In this document: positions 16,201-23,820 of the stretch, piece after piece
Layout of the letters: every line of letters starts with the position of its first letter
Position numbering within the stretch: the stretch's first letter is position 1
From: UBA1046 sp964624395
GTDB taxonomy: Bacteria > Bacillota > Clostridia > Saccharofermentanales > DTU023
Length of the DNA stretch: 47,485 nt
NCBI GenBank assembly: GCA_964624395.1
Contig: CAZUWY010000003.1
Span: 1 to 47,485, forward strand
Direction: 5' to 3'
Notes under the pieces: model-generated
Seen by the model: only the letters and a program-made list of their open reading frames with translations
Database searches by the model: none
What the model was told of the DNA's origin: nothing
Program-made: the position numbers and the translations under genes

Positions 16201-17060
16201 AAGAGCTAGCGGCAAATAATTATCTTCAGGCCGCCCTCAAGGATCAAAAAAAGGCATACCAATGCCCCAAGCCCAATCTTATCAAGAAAAAACCCCAGGT
16301 CTTAATCCCCATTTTGCCCGGCACAAATAGTGAAGATGATCTGGCAAGAGCTTTTACAAGAGCAGGAGCTAAGGTTGAGCAGTTTGTCTTTAGAAATCTC
16401 ACTGCTACAGCCATAAAAGAGAGTAGAGATACCTTGGCAAAGATGATCTCTGCTGCGCAGATTTTGGTCTTTCCGGGTGCCAGTGACGGTTTTGCCAAAG
16501 CTGTCTTCATGCAAGCAGAGCTAATTGAAGCTGTCAACAAGCTGCTGGCCAGAGACGATAGTTTAATTCTGGGCACAGGGCGAGGATTTGCTGAACTTTT
16601 GCAGCTGGGACTTTTGACCAGGGGCAAGCTAAAGGAAGCTGAAAGTTCCTTGTCTTTGGGTCTAAATAGCCGGGGCACTTTTATCAGCAGGGCTGTTTAC
16701 AGCAGATATATGAATGTAAAATCTCCCTGGTTTGAGCTCTTTCAACCAGACCAGGTGGATAAAGTTCCCATTGGCGGCGCCAATGGCCGCCTGCATCTTA
16801 GCTTAGAGGACGTAGATATATTAAAAGAAAATAAGCAAATCGCTTTTTGCTATGCCGAACCTGACGGCAGGCTCAGTCAGGATGATCTGTGGAATCCCTG
16901 CGGTTCGACTGCAGGGATTGAAGGACTGATTGATCCCAGTGGTAAAATTTTAGGCAGATTTGCTTTCAGCGAACGGATTTTTAACGAAGCCGGCCATAAT
17001 TTTTCTCGTTTTGGCTACCAGCCAATTCTGGAAAGTGCAGTCAAATGGCTGAATAATTGA
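13254..17060 (+). CDS. purL: Phosphoribosylformylglycinamidine synthase, single-chain, with degenerate glutaminase domain
   Basis: FGAM synthase performs the fourth step of de novo purine synthesis, using ATP and ammonia normally released from glutamine by its own C-terminal domain. The 1268 residues follow the clostridial single-chain layout: PurS-like N-terminus, synthase core with TYWSDHCRHTTFNT near residue 240, NETHNHPTEIEPFGGAST and GGKDSMSGSYED, then a class I glutaminase-like domain from about residue 1010. The synthase motifs are intact. In the glutaminase domain the usual LGICNGF is LGTGRGF (Gly at residue 1109 where Cys is expected), and HGEGRF is replaced by GGANGRL (Gly 1175 and Asn 1177 in place of His and Glu); the PGGFSxGDEPDG loop is shortened to PGASDG. 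Glutamine hydrolysis is therefore unlikely. GGGGAG precedes the ATG. Confidence 0.95.
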   Translation: MDKRANPSWRFYLQKQSGHELEDYWLKKELNDYLKVKVKNIISLTRFDIWGLEACDQAEILTFLSDPAQDRSIPSDLAGRPDLKAANLKKPDFELIVEAVLGQYDQRADFAAQCLKIGLGQPLSQLKAATHYLFYGDLSLTEQNAIRKWLINPVENTEGQAEFLDDSQKLEEEAEALDQPENIFVYPDFTALSDLSLEGFLANNNLAMTFADLKHIQAYFRRLGRQPTETEMKLLDTYWSDHCRHTTFNTVLENIGFAEDFSDQSLKEHFSASWQRYLDYHHLLNQEEGKDKDICLMDLATIATKILKRENLLADLDESEEINACSIKVEAEDQGGKKEILLMFKNETHNHPTEIEPFGGASTCLGGAIRDPLSGRAYSYQAMRISGGGDPRQALDKTRPGKLPQRQIARAASLGYSSYGNQIGIAAGQVQEFYHPGFEAKRLEAGAIVAAVPAEQVCRCQPRAGDLVLLIGGRTGRDGVGGATGSSVGHDKKSHQKSAAEVQKGNPPLERNLQRLFRKPEFSLLIRRCNDFGAGGVAVAVGELADGLEINLDAVPLKYPGLNGTEIALSESQERMAVVISKENLSQLLELAEKENLEATVIAKVTADNKLKMNWRQQTIVDLDRSFLATNGAQQKADAVFSPSLAADWFNLGAGNRDFKNKILARAKNLSHCSKRGLIERFDSSIGAGTVLPPLGGRNELTPEMGMASLIPLGPKKKSNTVSLMAAAYDPYLAEASPYHGAYFAVLSALSKITALGGDPFSARLSFQEYFGRVMDDKSWGKPLTALLGAFDACLAFKVPAIGGKDSMSGSYEDLNVPPSLIAFAVATTELENVISATFKQANESIYLFSVPLDTNYLVDLDPWLGKIRFLQQMAAEKKIKQTTVCDSSGIAFSLCQSLLGETLGFDFSFTEEIDLFAPAPGSLLVAFDSDLAEEEISAGGGVFLGRTSKKSRLNFNGEIVELEEILTNWLKPLKDIYPLGKEELAANNYLQAALKDQKKAYQCPKPNLIKKKPQVLIPILPGTNSEDDLARAFTRAGAKVEQFVFRNLTATAIKESRDTLAKMISAAQILVFPGASDGFAKAVFMQAELIEAVNKLLARDDSLILGTGRGFAELLQLGLLTRGKLKEAESSLSLGLNSRGTFISRAVYSRYMNVKSPWFELFQPDQVDKVPIGGANGRLHLSLEDVDILKENKQIAFCYAEPDGRLSQDDLWNPCGSTAGIEGLIDPSGKILGRFAFSERIFNEAGHNFSRFGYQPILESAVKWLNN

Positions 17061-17127
17061 CAGCATCAGCATTCTTAGATAAAATAAATAAACTCAAAAA
17101 CTGCTCCGCCAGCAGAATCTATTATGA

Positions 17128-18867
17128 ATGGCGAAGCAGAAAGAGGAAAAACAACTAATTATGCTAAAAACAAAATATGATAAACTGCTATTTGCTGTTG
17201 CAGTTGTCTTATGCGTGGTAGTTGCAGCAGTATTTGTTGTTGACCGCATCAATCAGCAGGCTCCGGTGGGAAATTTTGAAAAAATGCCCCGCGAGCCGCT
17301 TAATGATGAGGACTTTTTGATTGACAACGAATTGCCCGGACGCAAAGGCAATGCCACAGATGAAAATCAGGAAGAGGACTCAGTTCAGGACACAAGCCCT
17401 GCAAGCGAAGCAACTGAGGAAGCAACAACAACTAATGCCGCTACAACAATAGAAACACCAACTTCTATTCCCACAGAAACTGAAGCCATAAAAGTTCAGA
17501 CGACTACTGAGGCTGATTCCGGCTGGCAAGAATATGATCTTGTTCGCTACACCCATATGAATACCAGACTTAGAGCTCAGGCAAACGCTGACGACAGTAC
17601 AGAGGTCATCGCGGTTTTGCCTGCCGGCGAAAAAGTAAAAGTAACGGCAAGAAACGATAAATGGTCAAAAGTTATCGACAGCCAGGGCAGAAAGGGCTAT
17701 ATCCTTACCAGCCTGCTGCAAAAAAACAAGCCGGAAGAAGAAGTCAAGCCTGTTTCTGTTCAGCGCACAAGATACACAGCCACTGATCTGAGGATGAGAA
17801 AAAGCCCCAGCCAGGACGGTGAATATATCATGACCATTCCCGGCGGCACAGCTCTGACCGAAATATCTGTGGAAGGCAGCTGGTCTCTCGTCGTCTTGAA
17901 AGACGGCAGTAAAGGCTATGTCAGCAATCAGTATCTGACAGCAAATAAGCCCAAGACAGCGGCTACAACAGCTAAGGCAACAGCGAGTAAAACCACAGCC
18001 AGCAAAACAAAAGAGACGAGCAAGCAGACAGAGAATGCCTTTAAGGACAATAAAAAGACTCTTTATGCCACGACCAGTCTGATTTTGCGTTCTGGTCCGG
18101 GGACTAGTTACGATAAGCTGGCAACTGTATCTCCTGGTACAAAAATCAATCAGATAGCTACTAATGACAAGTGGTCAAAAGTAACGCTTGCTAATGGCAA
18201 GTCCGGCTATATGCTCTCCAGCTATCTCAGCAGCAAAAAGCCTGCTGAGAGCAGCAAGCCCGCTGAGACCACAAAGGCCACCAGCACCACCAAGCCGGCC
18301 TCTACCACCACCAAGACAGAAAGCACCACCGCCGGTACAGAAAAACCCAAGCTGGCCAATCTCAATCTGGTCAAGCCCCAGGGAGGGAAATTTAATTCCG
18401 CCTATAATCGTTCTGCGGCCGTGAGCAATATTGTCAGAGTGCAAAAATTAATCAAGCGCAATACCGGCAAGGCTGGTCAAAGCTATAATACTTTCTCCAT
18501 CAATGCTGAAGAGAAGACCATTACCATTGACGGCCTGATTTTGAATCTGCGCAGTGCAGAGCCTGAGATCAAGCACAATACCTGGTATGGACATGACAAG
18601 GGAGTTTTATCTAATAAGACTGCCAGTGGAGCGCCGACACAAATGGGCATGATCGCCACTCATCTGGAGGGCTGGGGCGAGAATATTCCCTTTGGCACCG
18701 TCCTCTTCGTTGAAGGCTACGGTATTGGCGTGATAGGTGATGTGGGCAGGCTGGTCGCTTCTGAGACAGGCATAGATCTTTGCGTTGACGATTTCACCAT
18801 CAAAGATCTGCTGGCTAGACGGCTTTTGAAAAATGCCAATCGACGCGTCTGGTACATTGAGCCCTAA
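17128..18867 (+). CDS. Membrane-anchored cell-wall protein with three SH3 domains and a C-terminal 3D domain
   Basis: The 579-residue protein starts with one membrane segment (about residues 18-42), then a Thr/Glu-rich linker, three bacterial SH3 domains (about 135-200, 212-270 and 310-370) separated by Lys/Thr/Ser-rich linkers, and a C-terminal domain. The last domain (TASGAPTQMGMIATH, IPFGTVLFVEGYGIGVIGDVG, IDLCVDD) fits the 3D domain, a double-psi barrel with conserved aspartates found in wall-lytic transglycosylase-like proteins. The role is inferred: binding peptidoglycan and probably cutting or remodelling it. The start is uncertain between ATG 17128 and ATG 17161, neither with a well-spaced ribosome site. 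rsmA begins 2 bases after its stop, so the two are translationally linked. Confidence 0.85.
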   Translation: MAKQKEEKQLIMLKTKYDKLLFAVAVVLCVVVAAVFVVDRINQQAPVGNFEKMPREPLNDEDFLIDNELPGRKGNATDENQEEDSVQDTSPASEATEEATTTNAATTIETPTSIPTETEAIKVQTTTEADSGWQEYDLVRYTHMNTRLRAQANADDSTEVIAVLPAGEKVKVTARNDKWSKVIDSQGRKGYILTSLLQKNKPEEEVKPVSVQRTRYTATDLRMRKSPSQDGEYIMTIPGGTALTEISVEGSWSLVVLKDGSKGYVSNQYLTANKPKTAATTAKATASKTTASKTKETSKQTENAFKDNKKTLYATTSLILRSGPGTSYDKLATVSPGTKINQIATNDKWSKVTLANGKSGYMLSSYLSSKKPAESSKPAETTKATSTTKPASTTTKTESTTAGTEKPKLANLNLVKPQGGKFNSAYNRSAAVSNIVRVQKLIKRNTGKAGQSYNTFSINAEEKTITIDGLILNLRSAEPEIKHNTWYGHDKGVLSNKTASGAPTQMGMIATHLEGWGENIPFGTVLFVEGYGIGVIGDVGRLVASETGIDLCVDDFTIKDLLARRLLKNANRRVWYIEP

Positions 18868-18869
18868 AA

Positions 18870-19763
18870 ATGGCTGAATCTGAGCTTGAAGATTTAGTCG
18901 CAAAATATAACTTCGTGCCAAACCGCGCGCTGGGACAAAATTTTTTGATCTCCCAGCGGGCGGTTTTTCTTATTGCCGAAGCTTTGGCTCTGACAAATTC
19001 AGATCTTGTCTTAGAGATTGGCGCCGGCAGCGGGCAGCTGAGCAAAATGCTTTACCAAAAAGCCGGTGGCCTGATTGCGATTGAATTGGACAAAAGACTG
19101 GAGCCCTTGTTTTCTGACTATCTGAGCGATTCTTTAGCAGAGCAAAAAGAGATAAAAACTATCTGGTCAGATTACCTCCAAGTTGACTTCAAGGATCTAA
19201 AAGAAGAAATAGCAGCAGCCAATCTCAACTTAAAGATAGCTGGCAATCTGCCCTATTACCAGACCACGGAAATAATCATTAAAACCATCCTTGAATTTCC
19301 CCGCGCTAAAAAAATGCTTTTGATGGTGCAAAGGGAAGCCGCGGCAAGAATTACTGCTTCTGCCGGCAGCAAGGAATACGGACCTCTTTCTGTGCTTGTC
19401 TCTCTTTATGGCCAGGCAAAACAATTGCAGAAGCTTTCGCCGCAGGATTTTTGGCCCAGACCAAAGATTTATTCAGTTCTCTTTTTGCTGACAGCGCATG
19501 AAGATAGACTCCTGCCGGAAGATCGGCTGGCCGATTTTCTTCTCTTTTTGAAAATTCTTTTTTCTCAAAGAAGAAAACAGCTGCAGGGCCGCCTGCGCAA
19601 AGAGGGCTTTATGACTCTTTATCCAGAGTTAGAAGAGCTTTTGATTTCCTTTTTTGAGGCTAATAATCTGCCAGAGGATTTACGGGCGGAAATACTTACA
19701 CCCGCACAAATCTTGCAGCTCTATATGCTATTGTTAGATAAGGGAATAAACTTAGGCTCTTGA
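18870..19763 (+). CDS. rsmA: 16S rRNA (adenine1518/1519-N6)-dimethyltransferase RsmA (KsgA)
   Basis: RsmA dimethylates two adjacent adenines near the 3' end of 16S rRNA using S-adenosylmethionine and acts as a late checkpoint in 30S assembly. The 297-residue protein has the expected LGQNFL near residue 21, the SAM-binding LEIGAGSGQLS, the acidic IELDKRL, the catalytic NLPYY near residue 120 and a C-terminal SQRRKQLQGRLRK element. It starts 2 bases after the stop of the SH3/3D gene, without its own ribosome site outside that gene. Its stop overlaps the -35 element of the zapA promoter. Confidence 0.96.
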   Translation: MAESELEDLVAKYNFVPNRALGQNFLISQRAVFLIAEALALTNSDLVLEIGAGSGQLSKMLYQKAGGLIAIELDKRLEPLFSDYLSDSLAEQKEIKTIWSDYLQVDFKDLKEEIAAANLNLKIAGNLPYYQTTEIIIKTILEFPRAKKMLLMVQREAAARITASAGSKEYGPLSVLVSLYGQAKQLQKLSPQDFWPRPKIYSVLFLLTAHEDRLLPEDRLADFLLFLKILFSQRRKQLQGRLRKEGFMTLYPELEELLISFFEANNLPEDLRAEILTPAQILQLYMLLLDKGINLGS

Positions 19764-19790
19764 CTATAATAATGGTAATTTTGCTATACT
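19760..19790 (+). promoter_or_regulatory. Promoter of zapA-dut
   Basis: TTGACT (19760-19765) overlaps the end of rsmA; TGCTATACT (19782-19790) is an extended -10. The spacing of 19 bases is long but the TGn extension compensates. Confidence 0.55.
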
Positions 19791-19818
19791 TTAATTTGCC
19801 AGCAGTTGAGGAGTATAT

Positions 19819-20325
19819 ATGCAGATTGGCAAAAAGATACAAGTTAAAATAGGCAGTATGGTCTACCAGCTCAGCGCTGATAAAGATCAGCAGTATATTA
19901 TTGAGACTGCAGAGATCGCTGATGATTTGATCACCAAGGTAATCAAGCGCTATCCCAGTATTAATCCCTCTGCCGCTCAAGTACTTGCTCTGGTCAACTC
20001 TGTCGACCTGATGAGGCAATCTCAGGCAGATCTGGAGGGAGCTCTGGCGGAAAAGATTCTGGCTGAACAAAACGAAAATGAGATCAAAGCAGAATTGGCC
20101 AGGCTGAGAGAACAGTTTTGGGAGCTAAAAAAGGATCTATTGCATTATAAAAATCTCTGCGATATTCATGAGCAAAGACTGGCTGAGATAGCCCAGGCCC
20201 AAAGTGATAAAAGCAGAGCTCCAGTGACCAGAAAGGTCAGAGCAATCGGGCCCACATCCTTGGATGAAAGACAGACCTGCCTAGATGACCTGGCTTCAGC
20301 CGGCTCGGAAAAAGGTAAGAGTTAG
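19819..20325 (+). CDS. zapA: Cell division protein ZapA-like
   Basis: ZapA binds and bundles FtsZ filaments at the division site. The N-terminal 95 residues match the family: a short beta hairpin (KKIQVKIGSMVYQLSADKDQQYI) followed by a helix containing AQVLALVNSVDLM. A long coiled coil (about residues 65-140) and a basic, probably disordered C-terminus follow, making the protein (168 residues) longer than many ZapA proteins. GAGGAG precedes the ATG. Its stop codon is directly joined to the ATG of dut, so the pair is co-translated. Confidence 0.85.
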   Translation: MQIGKKIQVKIGSMVYQLSADKDQQYIIETAEIADDLITKVIKRYPSINPSAAQVLALVNSVDLMRQSQADLEGALAEKILAEQNENEIKAELARLREQFWELKKDLLHYKNLCDIHEQRLAEIAQAQSDKSRAPVTRKVRAIGPTSLDERQTCLDDLASAGSEKGKS

Positions 20326-20949
20326 ATGAGAGAACTGCCGGAGCCCTGCATTGCCATTGAAATTATGGCCGGTGGAAAGATACCGGTCAGAGGATCAGAG
20401 CTTGCCGCCGGCTACGATCTCACCTCTGCTGTCAGCCTGAATATTTTACCCGGTGAGAAAAAACTGATAGGGACCGGTATAAAAATCGCCATGCCGGCAG
20501 GCTATGAGGCTCAGATCAGGCCGAGAAGCGGCCTATCCTTAAAAAGCAGCCTGGTCATAGCCAACAGCCCGGGCACAATTGATGCCGATTATCGAGATGA
20601 AGTAAAGATCATCGCCAGAAATGATTTCAGCTTTTTTGATCTGCCGCAAGTCTTGGCAGGCAAACCTGAATTAATTGACTATCTGCTAGATAGCTGTACA
20701 AAGATTTCCTATCGTGAATATTTAAAAAGATCGAGCGAAGATAGATTTCCCTCTGCCCTCTGGCCTGACTTTGATATCTGGCTGGAAGCCGACGGACTGC
20801 CCTTTGGCAGCATCCGCATCAAGGAAGGGGATAGGATCGCCCAGATTATTTTTGCTAGAGCTGAGAAAGTAAGTTTTGCTCCCTCTACTGATATTTCACA
20901 GCTGGGAAAAGATAGAGGCGGCGGCTTTGGCTCGACCGGCCTGAATTAA
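20326..20949 (+). CDS. dut: dUTP diphosphatase with a large internal insertion
   Basis: dUTPase hydrolyses dUTP to dUMP and pyrophosphate, keeping uracil out of DNA and supplying dTMP synthesis. All five trimeric-dUTPase motifs are present: GYDLTS (29-34), RPRSGLS (65-71), GTIDADYRDEV (83-93), GDRIAQIIFA (168-177) and DRGGGFGSTG (196-205). The protein has 207 residues while ordinary family members have about 150: the difference is an insertion of about 55-60 residues between motifs III and IV (about 101-160), rich in aromatic and charged residues. The ATG follows directly on the zapA stop. The stop codon overlaps the stop codon of the convergent hydrolase gene. Confidence 0.93.
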   Translation: MRELPEPCIAIEIMAGGKIPVRGSELAAGYDLTSAVSLNILPGEKKLIGTGIKIAMPAGYEAQIRPRSGLSLKSSLVIANSPGTIDADYRDEVKIIARNDFSFFDLPQVLAGKPELIDYLLDSCTKISYREYLKRSSEDRFPSALWPDFDIWLEADGLPFGSIRIKEGDRIAQIIFARAEKVSFAPSTDISQLGKDRGGGFGSTGLN

Positions 20950-21938
20950 TTGCCGAACCAGCGTTTCAAAAACACACTCAAAGCTTCCTTGTACCCCCCC
21001 TGATAATCCAGCCAAGCTGAGACATGGCCGTTGCCATCAGTTTCAAAAATAGTTGAGGTGGTAGGTCTAAGGCGTTTGATCTCAGCGAAGATGATATCGG
21101 CATTTCTTTTCGAATAAACATCATCATAACCATTTCTGGCTAAAAAGATGGGGCAGGGTGCATCGAGCATGCCGTTCAAGAAATCTATATGGGGAGAATT
21201 GCCGGCCGACAGTCTGATGGCCAGAGGAATGGACCATTGAAAGATTTTCTTTAAGGGAAGATCTGCCGCTTCAATATCTGCAATGATGCAGTCTTCTGTC
21301 GACTTTACCGGTGTGTCCATAATAATTGCCTGAATGTCTGAGCGTAGAATCTGTGCGGTTTTTTCAGTAGATTCATCCGCATCCGCCTCATATTCGACAG
21401 GCAGCTCATGCCAGGCATGCCAGATGGCACTGTTGCCCGCAGCAAAACCCATTAAAATCAAGGGGCTGCCGGGAGCTTTTTTCTTGGCATACTCCAGGGC
21501 CGAGATCACATCTTCATAGGCATTATAGCCGTAGGCATGAAGGCCTGAAGAGGATTCACCCGCACCTCTTTGATCAAAAGACAAGACATTGTAACCCTCT
21601 GCTGTCAGAAATTTATAGAGCTGTGCAGTGTCCAGATCAAACTGCAGTCTATTTTTGCCCCGGTCATGAACCATGACAATGGTTCCAGAGGCAGCAGCAC
21701 CTTGATGTGAGAGCCACCAGCCGTTTAGTTTAATCTGGTCGTCCGCAGATTTAAAACTGATATTTTGATGCTTGCCGATTATATTGGTGGCAAATGGCTC
21801 CAGCGGGGTGGGGCTGAGATTTAACATTTTTTCTGCCCTGACAAAGGAGGCAATGCCCAAGGCGATAAAAGCGATTATTGCTGCTATAATCAGCACTGCC
21901 AGTAAAGTCAGCAGACGATGTTTCTTTTTCTTTTGCAC
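20946..21938 (-). CDS. Membrane-anchored alpha/beta hydrolase-fold protein lacking the nucleophile Ser
   Basis: The 330-residue protein has a basic start and one N-terminal membrane segment (about residues 8-30), then an alpha/beta hydrolase fold: TIVMVHDRGKN, NVLSFDQRGAGESS, the nucleophile-elbow region LILMGFAAGNS, a possible acid in RNGYDDVY and a final DGNGHVSAW with the expected His. At the elbow the family pattern GxSxG is GFAAG, so Ala occupies the place of the nucleophile Ser. It may be inactive as an esterase or may serve another role. The start is GTG 21938, with AAGGGA 7 bases upstream. It is convergent with dut and their stops overlap by 2 bases. The function is unknown. Confidence 0.82.
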   Translation of the reverse strand: MQKKKKHRLLTLLAVLIIAAIIAFIALGIASFVRAEKMLNLSPTPLEPFATNIIGKHQNISFKSADDQIKLNGWWLSHQGAAASGTIVMVHDRGKNRLQFDLDTAQLYKFLTAEGYNVLSFDQRGAGESSSGLHAYGYNAYEDVISALEYAKKKAPGSPLILMGFAAGNSAIWHAWHELPVEYEADADESTEKTAQILRSDIQAIIMDTPVKSTEDCIIADIEAADLPLKKIFQWSIPLAIRLSAGNSPHIDFLNGMLDAPCPIFLARNGYDDVYSKRNADIIFAEIKRLRPTTSTIFETDGNGHVSAWLDYQGGYKEALSVFLKRWFGN

Positions 21939-22013
21939 TTGGCTTTCCCTTAAATTATTTTTTTAATTGTACCATGGAGGCAACAAATGATTAATAAGTG
22001 CTCCATCTGTATA

Positions 22014-22022
22014 TGCTAAACT
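22014..22022 (+). promoter_or_regulatory. Extended -10 element before tsaD
   Basis: TGCTAAACT is a TGn extended -10 placed 6 bases before the tsaD ATG. Transcription would begin at or next to the ATG, and no ribosome site is visible, so a leaderless message is possible. Confidence 0.4.
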
Positions 22023-22028
22023 ATTTTC

Positions 22029-23111
22029 ATGTCAGAGATAAATAAATTTAAATCCTCTAAAAAAGAGGCACTTATACTGGGGATTGAAACTTCCTGCGAT
22101 GAAACCGCCGCCGCGCTGGTCAAATCCGGGCGCCAGATCATAGCCAATGTCGTTTCATCTCAGATTGATCTGCACAGCAAGTACGGTGGTGTAGTACCGG
22201 AGCTTGCCTCCAGGCAGCATGCTGAGACCATCTTGCCTGTAATTGCCGAAGCAGTGAAGACAGCGGGCATCTCCCTCCAAGATATCGATGCTGTGGCTGT
22301 CACTTCAGGCCCGGGCCTGATCGGGGCTCTGCTGGTCGGAGTTGCCGCTGCCAAAGCCTTGGCCTTTGCCCTGGACAGGCCTCTGATTGCTGTTCATCAT
22401 CTGCTCGGACATATTGCTGCCAATTATCTTTCTGCCCCAGAGCTAGAGCCGCCTTTCTTATCCCTGATTGTCTCCGGAGCCCATGCCCATATTGTCTTTG
22501 TTCAAGATTATCTGCAGTTAAAGCTTCTGGCCCAGACCAGAGACGATGCAGCAGGTGAGGTGCTGGACAAACTGGCTAGAGCGGTTGGCCTTGGCTATCC
22601 CGGCGGCCCGCTGATGGAAAGGGCAGGCCAGGCAGGAAGTAAAAATGCCTTTGCTTTACCTTGGCCGAAATTTGATAATAGTTTTGACTTCTCCTTCAGC
22701 GGCGTAAAAACTGCAGCCCTGAACATCCTCAACCAGGCTGAGCAAAAGGCCGCCAAGGAAAAGATCGCGCGCGAAGAGATCCTGAGCACCGAAGATTTTG
22801 CTGCCACGGTCGAAGAGACAATAACCAGCATTTTAGCCGATCATCTCATAGCCGCCCAAAAAAGCTGCAAAGCTAGGACAATCACGCTGGCCGGGGGAGT
22901 GTCAGCCAATAAGAGACTGAGAGAGAAAGTAAAAGACTATTGCCAGAATAATGACTGCCGCCTGATCTTGCCAGAGCTAAATCTTTGTACTGACAATGCA
23001 GCCATGATTGCCTCTGCCGGCTACTATCTCTGGCGCGAGGAAATATTTGCCCCTTTAGATCTAAATGCCTCGGCCCTCTGGGACATAGCTGAAATTTCAA
23101 TGTCACAATGA
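22029..23111 (+). CDS. tsaD: tRNA N6-adenosine threonylcarbamoyltransferase TsaD
   Basis: TsaD transfers the threonylcarbamoyl group to adenosine 37 of ANN-decoding tRNAs, working with TsaB and TsaE. The 360-residue protein carries LGIETSCDETAAALV, PELASRQHAE, the GPGLIGALLVG loop, the metal-binding HxxxH in HHLLGHI, LDKLARAVGLGYPGGP and the C-terminal GGVSANKRLRE and TDNAAMIA motifs. Length and motifs are standard. No ribosome site is visible before ATG 22029. TsaB and TsaE are not in the window. The 232 bases to smpB are A/T-rich and show small hairpins but no clear promoter. Confidence 0.97.
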   Translation: MSEINKFKSSKKEALILGIETSCDETAAALVKSGRQIIANVVSSQIDLHSKYGGVVPELASRQHAETILPVIAEAVKTAGISLQDIDAVAVTSGPGLIGALLVGVAAAKALAFALDRPLIAVHHLLGHIAANYLSAPELEPPFLSLIVSGAHAHIVFVQDYLQLKLLAQTRDDAAGEVLDKLARAVGLGYPGGPLMERAGQAGSKNAFALPWPKFDNSFDFSFSGVKTAALNILNQAEQKAAKEKIAREEILSTEDFAATVEETITSILADHLIAAQKSCKARTITLAGGVSANKRLREKVKDYCQNNDCRLILPELNLCTDNAAMIASAGYYLWREEIFAPLDLNASALWDIAEISMSQ

Positions 23112-23343
23112 TCACATATTGCTGTAATATATGATGTCAATAGTGTGAATATGTCTGATAATAAGGTAAAATAACGGCTGCTGCCGTAATTATTATTATA
23201 AAAAGCAAAGAAAGTAATGTTGATAAAATGTGGATAGTAATCCATTTGAGAGAGAAATTTACTTAGATTAAAAAAGATAATCTATAAAGAGCTATTCTTT
23301 TTTGAGAACAATAGATTGCAAGAATCATTTATTAGGGATTGAT

Positions 23344-23817
23344 TTGAAAAACAAAGAGATTAAAATTATTGCCAAAAACCGGCGGGCGTTCTATGAATAT
23401 GAGATTATTGACACTTTGGAAGCGGGTATTTCCTTGACCGGCACAGAAGTGAAGTCGCTCAGGCAAAATAATCTCTCCTTTGCTGATGCCTGGGTGCAGA
23501 TTAAAAACAAGGAAGCTTTCCTGATTGGCATGCATATACCTCCATATGAGCAGGGTAACCGTTTCAATGTGGATCCTGTGCGCGATAGAAAACTCCTGCT
23601 GCACAAAGCTGAGATCAGAAAACTGGAGACTAGTATTTTGCAAAAAGGTTTTACTTTAGTGCCAACCAAGATATATTTCCGCCAGGGCTTGGTTAAAGTT
23701 GAAGTTGCCCTGGCCAGGGGAAAAAAGATTTATGACAAAAGACGCAGCCGTCAGGATGAGGAAGTAAAACGCGCGATGGCGGCAAAACTTAAAGAACAAA
23801 TGAAAGGTAATTATTAG
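23344..23817 (+). CDS. smpB: SsrA-binding protein SmpB
   Basis: SmpB binds tmRNA and carries it into stalled ribosomes during trans-translation. The family core is clear: IIAKNRRAFYEYEIIDTLEAGISLTGTEVK is spread over the first 40 residues, followed by PYEQGN, RDRKLLLHK and the basic tail GKKIYDKRRSRQDEE. The frame is open up to a TTG at 23302, but the family normally begins a few residues before IKIIAKNR, and TTG 23344 has AGGG 6 bases upstream, so I chose it (157 residues). The next gene starts 3 bases after the stop, and the tmRNA gene lies just beyond that gene. Confidence 0.95.
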   Translation: MKNKEIKIIAKNRRAFYEYEIIDTLEAGISLTGTEVKSLRQNNLSFADAWVQIKNKEAFLIGMHIPPYEQGNRFNVDPVRDRKLLLHKAEIRKLETSILQKGFTLVPTKIYFRQGLVKVEVALARGKKIYDKRRSRQDEEVKRAMAAKLKEQMKGNY

Positions 23818-23820
23818 CTT

